DNA of 6,168 nucleotides from Bacillota bacterium (GTDB lineage: Bacteria; Bacillota; Clostridia; Peptostreptococcales; Anaerovoracaceae): assembly GCA_016302545.1 (NCBI GenBank), contig JAEDNK010000091.1, positions 1 to 6,168 of the forward strand. The letters are read 5' to 3'. Position numbers and translations under genes: made by a program. Each line of letters begins with the position of its first letter. Within the stretch, counting starts at the first letter, position 1. The notes under the pieces are model-generated. The model worked only from the letters and a program-made list of their open reading frames with translations. It made no database searches and was not told where the DNA came from. Positions 1 to 6,168 of this stretch are shown in pieces.

Positions 1-445
1 ATACATAAGCAAGCTCCTCAAAGAGCATCTTTTCCGCATCCTTGAGAAATCTCTCGTCAGCTGCGTGAAGCCTCCTGCCCCGTTCCAAAAGCTCTATCTG
101 GTGCAGATAAAGGGCTCTGGTCATCATCAGCAGGTCCTCACTGGATCCACAAAGCAGAATCTGCTTATACAGCTGCTGTCGCTCCCTGTCATTTTCTACC
201 CACTCTTTATATTGGGACGGCGGTGCTTCAAGAAGCTCCTCAGCCCTTTCCCGAGAAAGTACGGGTCTCATTCTTTTTAATATTTTTTCGTTATTTTTAG
301 GAACGAAAACTGTCTCCGCCTCGTTTGACAACGGGCTGAGCACATAATATTCCGAGGTTTCCTTGCCAAAAGTCCGCTCCGTTATATCGCAGATTTTACA
401 AAGGCCTTCCGTTCCGTAAACTACAATGCTGCCAATCTTGTACAT
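1..445 (-). CDS. CarD/CdnL-family transcriptional regulator, C-terminal end beyond the window
   Basis: The reading frame is open from an ATG at 443-445 to the left edge, giving 148 residues. Residues 1 to about 60 resemble the RNA polymerase interaction domain of the CarD/CdnL/TRCF family: a short beta-rich start (MYKIGSIVVYGTEGLCKI) followed by EYYVLSPL and the strand-forming ETVFVPKNNE. Residues from about 62 on are helical and charged, as in the family's DNA-binding half, with the conserved-looking tryptophan at residue 82 (KEWVENDRERQQLYKQIL) and later LMMTRALYLHQIELLERGRRL. In the family, these proteins bind the polymerase beta subunit and stabilise the open promoter complex through a tryptophan wedged at the upstream fork of the bubble. 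Members are usually about 160-170 residues, so only a short tail should be missing. A ribosome binding site (AGAAGG, 454-459) lies 8 bases before the start. Family assignment is firm; the regulon cannot be inferred from the sequence. Confidence 0.9.
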   Translation of the reverse strand, partial: MYKIGSIVVYGTEGLCKICDITERTFGKETSEYYVLSPLSNEAETVFVPKNNEKILKRMRPVLSRERAEELLEAPPSQYKEWVENDRERQQLYKQILLCGSSEDLLMMTRALYLHQIELLERGRRLHAADERFLKDAEKMLFEELAYV

Positions 446-453
446 CTGTAAAA

Positions 454-459
454 CCTTCT
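454..459 (-). promoter_or_regulatory. Ribosome binding site of the carD-like gene
   Basis: On the minus strand this reads AGAAGG, 8 bases before the ATG at 443-445. Spacing and sequence fit a Shine-Dalgarno element and support that start codon, which also gives the expected family N-terminus. Confidence 0.7.
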
Positions 460-471
460 CTTTCTGCTTAT

Positions 472-500
472 ATTATAGCACACTTTTCAGAAAATTTCGA
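472..500 (-). promoter_or_regulatory. Sigma-A-type promoter of the carD-like gene with extended -10
   Basis: On the minus strand a perfect TATAAT (472-477) is preceded by TGC, which makes an extended -10 element. Seventeen bases upstream is TCGAAA (495-500), a 4 of 6 match to the -35 consensus. Transcription would start about 20 bases before the carD-like ATG, leaving a short leader that contains the AGAAGG ribosome binding site. No operator is obvious, although an AGAAAATTT direct repeat overlaps the region upstream. The prediction rests on consensus matching only. Confidence 0.7.
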
Positions 501-521
501 GTGAGAATTTTAAGAAAATTT
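489..521. repeat. Pair of AGAAAATTT direct repeats in the divergent intergenic region
   Basis: The 9-base sequence AGAAAATTT occurs at 489-497 and 513-521, with start points 24 bases apart. It sits between the leftward and rightward promoters, and the first copy overlaps the predicted -35 box of the carD-like gene. The region is very AT-rich, so the repeat may be chance or part of an UP-element-like tract rather than a binding site. Confidence 0.35.
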
Positions 522-527
522 TTAGTG

Positions 528-556
528 TTGATTTATCAGGAATAATATGGTAATAT
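528..556 (+). promoter_or_regulatory. Possible promoter of the broken rightward gene
   Basis: TTGATT (528-533, 4 of 6 to the -35 consensus) and TAATAT (551-556, 4 of 6 to the -10 consensus) are separated by exactly 17 bases. The -10 is preceded by TGG, an extended -10 feature. It would start transcription about 40 bases before the gene at 601/607. Both hexamers are imperfect and the region is AT-rich, so this is a plausible rather than firm call. Confidence 0.45.
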
Positions 557-600
557 GTAAGGTGGTTAGTGTAATAATTTTCTAATAAAGAAAGAAACAG

Positions 601-1127
601 GTGTGTATGAGTTTTATTGATAGAATTAAAAGCGAACTGGAAGTTCAGACTGCAGCTCGCGAACTATGTTATGATGCCCTCAAAAAAATGCCGCAAGGTC
701 GTTTAATTACAAAATGCCGCTCAAATTCAAATCCTGAACATTATCTGCGTCTCTCCACGTCCGTGCCTTTGCAATATCTCGGCAGTAATGACAAAAATCT
801 CATCAAACAGCTTCAGCAGAAAAGGGAATTTGAAAATCAGCTTAAAGCCTTACCAGTGCCGGAATATATGTGCGCTCTAAAGGTGAGGCCATCATAATCG
901 ATGTTCTCTGGCAGCGCCACATCCCCTTTTATTATGAAAAGAAGCTTATATTGTTTGATGAAAAGGGGCAAAAGGTTGTTGTATACCCTGACATTACTAT
1001 TCTGCTTTCTCAAAGAGAACTTTTGCTGTGGGAACATAACGGAATGCTTTCAAACGAAGAATACAGACGGCGAAATAATCGCAAAATGGTCTTATACTTC
1101 CACGGCTGTAAATTGAAATTTTTTTGA
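601..1127 (+). pseudogene. Frameshifted and shortened gene of a clostridial family with a PD-(D/E)XK-nuclease-like C-terminal half
   Basis: Two adjacent frames encode the two ends of one protein. Frame one (GTG at 601 or, more likely, ATG at 607, up to a stop at 895-897) gives an N-terminal part with RELCYDALKKMPQGRLI and a following YLGSNDKNLIKQLQQKREFE, as in clostridial proteins that begin with a coil and a LPEG/MPQG segment. Frame three, open from 870 to the stop at 1125-1127, carries VRSKGEAIIIDVLWQRHIPF, then VVYPDITIL, then LLWEHNGMLSNEEYRRR. These match the typical VRSKSE, YPDFTI and WEHFG blocks of that family, which look like a PD-(D/E)XK nuclease core (E885, D990 and E1032 by codon start). 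Removing one AT from the ATATAT run at 864-869 would join them as PEYVRSKGE. The family as I recall it is roughly 240-270 residues, but the joined product would be only about 172-174, so the central part and the C-terminal strand after KMVLY also seem lost. The function of intact members is not established. Confidence 0.75.
864..869 (+). other. ATATAT run at the frameshift point
   Basis: Three AT units lie exactly where the N-terminal frame and the C-terminal frame of the broken gene meet. With one unit fewer, the GAA TAT codons would continue directly into GTG CGC TCT AAA, restoring a single open frame. A two-base slippage insertion is therefore the simplest explanation of the frame change. 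Confidence 0.6.
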
Positions 1128-1270
1128 TTTTGTAAGTGCATTTTTATCCATTAAGAATGGCGGCTCAAACTCTATGAAAAAACTCCACCATTTTTGAAAA
1201 AAACGCAAAAATGGTGGAGTTGAGGTCTAATCGATGGAATATTTCGGTTGGAAATCTTAATTTTCCAGAC
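1128..1270. other. Non-coding spacer between converging genes
   Basis: This 143-base stretch separates the stop of the broken rightward gene from the stop of polC. It contains one clear element, the minus-strand terminator. I see no ribosome binding site or credible short gene in the rest. Confidence 0.6.
1177..1221 (-). terminator. Rho-independent terminator of the ispG-polC transcript
   Basis: A perfect 16-base inverted repeat pairs 1181-1196 (AACTCCACCATTTTTG on the plus strand) with 1206-1221, leaving a 9-base loop. Read on the minus strand, the hairpin is followed by a T run (complement of the A run at 1177-1182), as expected for intrinsic termination. It begins about 50 bases after the polC stop. 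Read on the plus strand, the stem is followed by GAGGTC with no T run, so it should act mainly on leftward transcripts. Its presence suggests the operon ends with polC and that rimP and nusA, often found next in Bacillota, are not co-transcribed here. Confidence 0.88.
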
Positions 1271-4200
1271 CTAAAACATACAAAGCTGGTCAGTCTCCGG
1301 CAGTCCGGCGAATACTCCGTGATTGCGCAGGCCATCTACTGCGGTTTTGTTGAGCTTACCGCGCTGCACGGCCTCTTCTATGGTATCAAAAGGTTTTTCT
1401 TCATATGCCGCAACAAATGATTTTGCAGCAGTCTCTCCTACTCCCTCCACTGCCACGAAAGGAAGCAGCACCTTTCCGTCCTCAACCCAGAATTTCATGG
1501 CAAAGGATTTTCCCAGACGAGCCGGCGCGAATTCATAGCCGCGGCTGTACATCTCATAAGCAACTTCGTAAACGAGGATATCGTCCTTTTCTTTCTGAGA
1601 AGCATTGGTCCCCTTGGCTATGATGGCATCCATTTCATCCAGAACTGCATCCGGCCCTTTCAGAATCACTTCCGCATTGAAATTAGCCACTACACTGGTA
1701 AAATGGGTGGCATAGAACTCCTGAGGATAGTATACCTTGTACCAGGCCATTCGGAAAGACATCATAACGTAAGCCACAGCATGAGCCCTCGGGAACATGT
1801 ACTGGATCTTGATGCAGGAATCGATATACCACTGAGGCACACCGTGGTCTTTCATGACCTGCAGCTGCTCGTCCTTCAGCGGCCTGTTCTTACGAACGTC
1901 CTCCATTATCTTGAAGGCGGTCTTGTTTTCGATGCCCTTGAGAATCAGATAGTTCATAATGTCATCACGGGTGGAAATAACCTCACGCATGGTGGCAACT
2001 CCGCTCCGTATATAATCCTGTGCGTTGTTAAGCCATACATCGGTGCCGTGTGAAAAGCCGGAAATACGTACCAGGTCAGCGAACTTGTCCGGTTTGGTGT
2101 CATCCAGCATGGCACGTGTAAATGATGTACCGAATTCCGGTATAGCATACGTACCGTGCTTAAACCGGTAATGCTCCGGATCCTTTATCTTCAGCGCGCC
2201 GATACCGTTAAAAATGGACAGAACGGTCCTGTCAGTCAGGTCAACCTGCAGCGGGTCTATGCCCGTCATATCCTGCAGCTGGCGGATCATGGACGGAACG
2301 TTATGTCCCAGAATATCCAGCTTCAGCAGGTTCTGGTCTATCTTATGATAATCGAAATGAGTAGTGATTATATCAGTGTTCACATCGTTGGCAGGATGCT
2401 GCACAGGGCAGAATTCATAGATTTCGTGGTCATCGGGCACGATGATGATTCCTCCCGGATGCTGTCCTGTTGTTCGCTTTACGCCGGTGCAGTGCTGTGT
2501 CAGGCGGTCTGCTTCATACTTATTGATAGGCCGCTGGTTTTCCTCAAAAAACTTCATAACATAGCCGTAAGCGGTTTTGTCTGCCACCGTACCTACTGTG
2601 CCTGCCTTGAATACATTTTTTTCACCGAAAATCGTACCCACATACTTATGTGCGGTGGGCTGGTATTCCCCTGCAAAGTTCAGGTCGATATCAGGCTCCT
2701 TGTCTCCGTCGAAACCAAGGAAAGTCGCGAATGGAATGGTGTATCCGTCACGCTTCATAGGCGTTCCGCACTTCGGACAGTCTTTTTCCGGCATGTCTAT
2801 ACCGCAATCATAAAGGTTCATGTCTCCCCATTCAAGGTGTTTGCATTTAGGGCATATATAATGGGGTTCCAGCGGATTTACCTCGGTGATGCCGGCCATG
2901 GTGGCAGCCAGAGAGGAACCTACGGAGCCTCGTGAACCCACCAGATATCCGTCCTCGTTGGATTTATGTACAAGCATCTGTGCAGACACATACATGACCG
3001 CATAGCCGTTATTGATAATAGAGGAAAGCTCTTTTTCCAAGCGTTCTCCGATGCGGTCAGGCAAAGGGTCGCCGTACATTTCATGAGCTTTTTGCATGCA
3101 TGTTGTACGGAGTGTTTCTTCTGCACCATCGATTTTAGGCGGAAATTTCCCTTTCGGGACCGGAAGAATCTCACCATCGCACATGTCAGCAATAAGATTG
3201 GTATTATCTATTACCACTCGTTTTGCCGTTTCTTCTCCCAGATAGCTGAACTCTGCCAGCATCTCATCGGTGGTCCTGAGGTAGAGTCCCGTACCGTTTT
3301 CAGCATCTTTGTAGCCCTGCCCAGCCATAAGAATATTTCGGTAAATCGCCGACGCCTCATCCTGATAGTGAGCATCCGTAGTTGCTACTACAGGCTTGCA
3401 CAGCTTGTCCGCCAGAGAGACTATCTTACGGTTGATTTCCTTCAGGTCGTCATAACCGGAGACACGGTTCTGCTCAATGAGAAACCGATTGTTTATCAGA
3501 GGCTGGATCTCCAGATAGTCATATCGACTTGCTATTCTTTCTATCTCCTCCTCAGGCTTTCCGTCCAGCACGGCACGGTATATCTCTCCTGCCTCGCAGG
3601 CACCACCCACCAGGATACCCTCTCTGTGGGCTTCCAGCACTGACCAAGGCAGTCTTGGTCGCCTGTAAAAATAGTCAATATGAGAAAATGAAACCAGTTT
3701 GTATATGTTTTTAAGTCCTTCCTGAGTTGCCGCCAGCAGGATGATGTGGTTTGTTCCCTTTTTTTTATAGTCAATGGTTCCGTCCTCTCCGATACAGTCG
3801 CTGTCATCGAAAACGTATCCTTCCATACCGTATAGTATCTTGATGGGACGGCCTTTTTCCGCCTGTTTCTTGGCTTCCTTGGCCGCGTCCGGGAAGGCCT
3901 GAACCACACCGTGGTCTGTGATGGCTACCGCAGGCTGTCCCCATGCTGCCGCTTTGCCCACAATGTCTGATACTTCGTTGAGGCCGTCCATGGCGCTCAT
4001 TTTGGTGTGTGCGTGAAGTTCCACCCGCTTTCCGAACTCACAGGTGTCCTCGCGGTTGTCTCCCGGTGACTTGTCCGTCTTTTCGATATCCTTCATCATG
4101 ATGGTATTCATGTTTTCAAAGGTATCAAACTGGACTTCTCCGCGAATTTTCACACCGTCTCCCGATTTCAGCATAGTGTCGATTTCGCCCCACTTTGTTT

Positions 4201-5152
4201 CTGATGCAAAGCATTTGCAGCAGATTGTCGTCTTCTCATCGGTAATGAGCAATGTAATCAGGTAATTGCCGCTGCGTATAACTCTGTGATCTTTTTTAAA
4301 CAGTATGCCTTCCACGATTACCGTGCCCAGAGACGGATCTATGTCCATCAGAGCAGTGTTTGCTTCGCCGGCAATATTGCGGCCCATTATTCGGTTGCCT
4401 TCTGCAGGAAGCTCCTTCTCCCTACGTTTTCCACGGCCTCCCCAGCCGTTCTGACCGCCGCCGTTTCCCCCCTGCGGACCGCTGCCGTTTCCGCTGCCGC
4501 TCCACTGCATGTTGTTGCCGTTTCCGCCTCCCGCCGCTGAGATAGATTTTGCCTTGGACTCTGCCTTCTGTCTGAGATCCTCTGCATGCTCCTTCATGGA
4601 CTGCTCTATATCTCTGGCTTCGCTTTCCTGAAAATGCTTTTCCTTTTGTCTGTACAGCTCCTCGTTGTTCCTGAACTCCACCTTCACTTTGATTCCGAAG
4701 GTCTCGGCCAGTATTCTGCTGAATTCCTGCGCTGCTCTCAGATTGAGCTGCTCTGTCGCTACATTTCCCAGGGAATATATGGTCAGCCTGTCATCCTCAA
4801 GCTCAAAGTTTTTCTCCTCTATGGCCTTGGTTATAGCCACAAATGAGCCGTTGAGTATATGTATCATATGGGGAATGTAGTTTCGGATGATTTCCTCCCG
4901 GCTTAAAATCATATCCTCATATGTAAATTCGAAATCCACATCCTTGAGCATGTCCAGCTTGTGTAAGATGACTGCCTTGATTTTCTCGCAGTCAAGAAAA
5001 GGCATGACAAAATTGAGGGTGACGGGAAGAGTCAGAACTCCTGTATCCTTGTGAATGACGCCTTTTCCTAAAGTGTATTTATATTCGGTTTTATCTCTCT
5101 TTCCGTCGCCGATCTGCTCCCAGCTGATGGCGCCGTCAATTATTTCCCGCAT
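1271..5152 (-). CDS. polC: DNA polymerase III alpha subunit, PolC type, lacking the inserted 3'-5' exonuclease domain
   Basis: This is a 1293-residue replicative DNA polymerase of the Bacillota PolC class. In order it shows a PolC N-terminal domain (about 1-160), a charged helical stretch (160-205), a Gly/Asn-rich linker (207-240), an OB fold (about 276-358), a PHP domain (about 375-600), a CXXC...CXXC zinc module (C767, C770, C792, C795), and the polymerase core. The catalytic aspartates are D821 and D823 in EPDIDLNF and D946 in LLKLDILGH; the 123-residue spacing between the last two equals that recalled for Geobacillus PolC (D975 to D1098). Further parts are GSRGSVGSS (739-747), SGFSHGTDVW, a helix-hairpin-helix near 1232-1250, and a C-terminal QLCMF that fits the sliding-clamp-binding motif. 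Usual PolC proteins are about 1430-1450 residues. The deficit is explained by loss of the DEDDh exonuclease that normally splits the PHP domain: no DXETTG-type motif exists anywhere, and a short linker (about 447-468) stands in its place. GAGG (5160-5163) precedes the ATG, which lies inside the end of ispG. Confidence 0.97.
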   Translation of the reverse strand: MREIIDGAISWEQIGDGKRDKTEYKYTLGKGVIHKDTGVLTLPVTLNFVMPFLDCEKIKAVILHKLDMLKDVDFEFTYEDMILSREEIIRNYIPHMIHILNGSFVAITKAIEEKNFELEDDRLTIYSLGNVATEQLNLRAAQEFSRILAETFGIKVKVEFRNNEELYRQKEKHFQESEARDIEQSMKEHAEDLRQKAESKAKSISAAGGGNGNNMQWSGSGNGSGPQGGNGGGQNGWGGRGKRREKELPAEGNRIMGRNIAGEANTALMDIDPSLGTVIVEGILFKKDHRVIRSGNYLITLLITDEKTTICCKCFASETKWGEIDTMLKSGDGVKIRGEVQFDTFENMNTIMMKDIEKTDKSPGDNREDTCEFGKRVELHAHTKMSAMDGLNEVSDIVGKAAAWGQPAVAITDHGVVQAFPDAAKEAKKQAEKGRPIKILYGMEGYVFDDSDCIGEDGTIDYKKKGTNHIILLAATQEGLKNIYKLVSFSHIDYFYRRPRLPWSVLEAHREGILVGGACEAGEIYRAVLDGKPEEEIERIASRYDYLEIQPLINNRFLIEQNRVSGYDDLKEINRKIVSLADKLCKPVVATTDAHYQDEASAIYRNILMAGQGYKDAENGTGLYLRTTDEMLAEFSYLGEETAKRVVIDNTNLIADMCDGEILPVPKGKFPPKIDGAEETLRTTCMQKAHEMYGDPLPDRIGERLEKELSSIINNGYAVMYVSAQMLVHKSNEDGYLVGSRGSVGSSLAATMAGITEVNPLEPHYICPKCKHLEWGDMNLYDCGIDMPEKDCPKCGTPMKRDGYTIPFATFLGFDGDKEPDIDLNFAGEYQPTAHKYVGTIFGEKNVFKAGTVGTVADKTAYGYVMKFFEENQRPINKYEADRLTQHCTGVKRTTGQHPGGIIIVPDDHEIYEFCPVQHPANDVNTDIITTHFDYHKIDQNLLKLDILGHNVPSMIRQLQDMTGIDPLQVDLTDRTVLSIFNGIGALKIKDPEHYRFKHGTYAIPEFGTSFTRAMLDDTKPDKFADLVRISGFSHGTDVWLNNAQDYIRSGVATMREVISTRDDIMNYLILKGIENKTAFKIMEDVRKNRPLKDEQLQVMKDHGVPQWYIDSCIKIQYMFPRAHAVAYVMMSFRMAWYKVYYPQEFYATHFTSVVANFNAEVILKGPDAVLDEMDAIIAKGTNASQKEKDDILVYEVAYEMYSRGYEFAPARLGKSFAMKFWVEDGKVLLPFVAVEGVGETAAKSFVAAYEEKPFDTIEEAVQRGKLNKTAVDGLRNHGVFAGLPETDQLCMF
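3749..3814 (-). other. Short linker in PolC at the site of the missing exonuclease domain
   Basis: These codons specify residues 447-468, between YGMEGY (first part of PHP) and HIILLAATQEGLKNIYKLVS (second part). In ordinary PolC the first part leads to about 165-170 residues of DEDDh exonuclease before the THVILLAKN-like restart. Here the junction is acidic then lysine-rich (FDDSDCIGEDGTIDYKKKG). The frame is continuous on both sides, so this is a clean in-frame absence rather than a frameshift. Confidence 0.85.
4430..4534 (-). other. Gly/Asn-rich disordered linker within PolC
   Basis: Residues 207-241 are dominated by Gly, Asn, Ser and Gln (for example GSGNGSGPQGGNGGGQNGWGG) and end in a basic cluster, GKRREK. 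It separates the N-terminal domain with its charged helix from the OB-fold part. The composition suggests a flexible tether, similar in style to the tail of single-stranded-DNA-binding proteins. Confidence 0.75.
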
Positions 5153-6168
5153 ATTTTTTCCTCGATAACATTTATAAGTCTGTCGGCGATTTCATCCTCC
5201 GGCACATTGGTCATGAGGATTTCGCCTTTGGCAAAGATGATCCCTCTGCCGTCGCCCCCTGCCACTCCGAAGTCGGCCTCTCTGGCTTCTCCAGGGCCGT
5301 TGACCGCACAGCCCATTACAGCCACCTTGATTGACGGTCTGCCTTCAGCTGTCAGTTTTTCTTCTATTGGCCGAAGTTTGTTTTCCACCTGGGATGCCAG
5401 CCTCTGAAGGTCTATTTTAGTTCTGCCGCAGGTCGGACATGAAACAAGATCTACCGCCGACTTTCTCAGTCCGATGCTGCTAAGTATTTCCCGGGCAAAG
5501 ACAACTTCTTCCACCGGGTCTGCTGTCAGGGATACTCTCATGGTGTCGCCGATGCCTTCAAGTAGCAGTGCGCCGATTCCTACAGCCGATTTTACCCTTC
5601 CTCGGGCTAAAGTACCGGCTTCAGTTATGCCGATGTGTACCGGGCAGTCCGTTCCGGCAGCCAGCAGCTTGTGTGCCTCATAGTTCATCCGTACATCTGA
5701 CGACTTTATGGACACCACCAGATTGTTGTAATCCATGTCCTGAATTATCTTGAGATTCGCCAGTGCACTTTCTGCAAGTCCCTCTGCGGTGACTCCGCCG
5801 TATTTTTCCAGTATGTGTTTTTCCAGGGAACCGGAATTCACACCAACTCTGATAGGTATTTGCCTTTCTCTGGCAGCTTCAACTACAGCCTTAACTCTGT
5901 CGAGACTTCCGATATTTCCCGGATTGATTCTTATCTTGTCAGCTCCGGCCCTGATTGCCGCTATGGCAAGGCGATAGTCAAAATGTATGTCTGCCACAAG
6001 AGGCACGCGGTTGCCGCTCTGCATCAGTTTCTGCTTCACCCTGCCCAAGGTATCTGCAGCCTCCATATCAGGTACGGCGATCCGCACAATCTGGCAGCCT
6101 GCATCTGTAAGCTCCTCTGTCTGCCTGAGCAAAGCCGCCTCGTCACGGGAATCCACATTTGTCATGGA
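5140..6168 (-). CDS. ispG: 4-hydroxy-3-methylbut-2-enyl-diphosphate synthase (IspG/GcpE), N-terminus beyond the window
   Basis: IspG is the iron-sulfur enzyme of the MEP pathway that reductively opens 2-C-methyl-D-erythritol 2,4-cyclodiphosphate to 4-hydroxy-3-methylbut-2-enyl diphosphate in the cytosol. Counting from the MTN methionine at 6163-6165, the TIM-barrel part shows MTNVDSRD, VPLVADIHFDYRLA, KIRINPGNIG, RVGVNSGSLEKHI, VVSIKSSDV and HIGITEAG. The C-terminal part carries the cluster ligands C243 and C246 (SCPTCGRT), C286 and E293 (MGCAVNGPGEA), the same four-ligand pattern as E. coli IspG. MTN is not the true start: the preceding codon is Ser and the family has about 20 further residues (ending in QSMTNTDTRD-like sequence), so the gene continues to the right. 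It is the single-domain bacterial form, without the plant-type insert. The end overlaps the start of polC by 13 bases. Confidence 0.97.
   Translation of the reverse strand, partial: SMTNVDSRDEAALLRQTEELTDAGCQIVRIAVPDMEAADTLGRVKQKLMQSGNRVPLVADIHFDYRLAIAAIRAGADKIRINPGNIGSLDRVKAVVEAARERQIPIRVGVNSGSLEKHILEKYGGVTAEGLAESALANLKIIQDMDYNNLVVSIKSSDVRMNYEAHKLLAAGTDCPVHIGITEAGTLARGRVKSAVGIGALLLEGIGDTMRVSLTADPVEEVVFAREILSSIGLRKSAVDLVSCPTCGRTKIDLQRLASQVENKLRPIEEKLTAEGRPSIKVAVMGCAVNGPGEAREADFGVAGGDGRGIIFAKGEILMTNVPEDEIADRLINVIEEKICGK
5158..5163 (-). promoter_or_regulatory. Ribosome binding site of polC inside the end of ispG
   Basis: The minus strand reads GAGGAA, with GAGG 7 bases before the polC ATG at 5150-5152. 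The site lies within the last codons of ispG, so ribosomes finishing ispG pass over it. It supports the chosen polC start. Confidence 0.7.

Noticed and set aside
837..1037. Minus-strand 66-codon frame across the broken gene
   Set aside because: It is antisense to the recognisable family blocks of the pseudogene and has no support of its own.
1181..1221. The hairpin as a bidirectional terminator or a small mobile-element end
   Set aside because: On the plus strand no T run follows the stem, and no flanking duplication or transposase remnant is present, so a leftward intrinsic terminator explains it fully.
1223..1272. AGGTCT/AGACCT inverted repeat near the polC stop
   Set aside because: The arms are only 6 bases with a loop of about 38 bases and no T run, so a functional hairpin is unlikely.
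2156..2935. Long plus-strand open frame opposite polC, 259 codons
   Set aside because: It lies entirely antisense to the highly conserved polymerase core, has no recognisable motif, and its composition is that of a complementary-strand shadow.
2966..3643. Second long plus-strand open frame opposite polC, 225 codons
   Set aside because: It is antisense to the PHP and finger-proximal parts of PolC and shows no protein-like motif or ribosome binding site.
3541..3909. Minus-strand 122-codon frame overlapping polC around the exonuclease junction
   Set aside because: I considered whether it might hold remnants of the exonuclease in another frame. It is basic and low in hydrophobic order, lacks DXETTG and DEDDh motifs, and the polC frame stays conserved throughout the same interval.
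6163..6165. ATG as the start of ispG
   Set aside because: The frame stays open to the window edge and the MTNVDSRD sequence is the internal family motif that follows about 20 N-terminal residues, so the true start is outside the window.
1..6168. CRISPR arrays, tRNA, rRNA, riboswitches or insertion sequences
   Set aside because: I looked for spaced repeats, cloverleaf-like segments, known leader structures and terminal inverted repeats and saw none; intergenic space is limited to 446-600 and 1128-1270.

Overview
The window comes from a low-to-mid-GC Bacillota genome, most likely an anaerobic member of the class Clostridia. The main reason is a PolC-type replicative DNA polymerase, which is typical of Bacillota. 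It follows ispG of the MEP isoprenoid pathway, a common clostridial arrangement, and there is a CarD/CdnL-family regulator at the other end. The order is called by inspection only; no database search was run.

Layout from left to right. Positions 1-445 (minus strand) hold a CarD-like RNA polymerase-binding regulator that is nearly complete but runs off the left edge. Positions 446-606 are an AT-rich divergent intergenic region with a good extended -10 promoter for carD and a plausible promoter facing right. Positions 601-1127 (plus strand) hold a broken gene of a clostridial family with a nuclease-like C-terminal part. It is split by a frameshift at an AT dinucleotide run, and it also seems to lack the middle and the C-terminal end of the family. 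Positions 1128-1270 are non-coding and contain a strong Rho-independent terminator that serves the minus-strand operon. Positions 1271-5152 (minus) are polC, and 5140-6168 (minus) are ispG, whose start lies beyond the right edge. ispG and polC overlap by 13 bases and look translationally coupled. The operon reads right to left (ispG, then polC, then terminator).

The point most worth attention is the architecture of PolC. It has the N-terminal domain, OB fold, PHP domain, zinc module, palm with all three catalytic aspartates, and a C-terminal clamp-binding motif. The DEDDh 3'-5' proofreading exonuclease that normally interrupts the PHP domain is absent. In its place is a linker of about 20 residues. 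The nine residues that would form the PHP trimetal site all appear to be present. This polymerase therefore either relies on its PHP domain or on a separate exonuclease for proofreading, or it replicates with lower fidelity.
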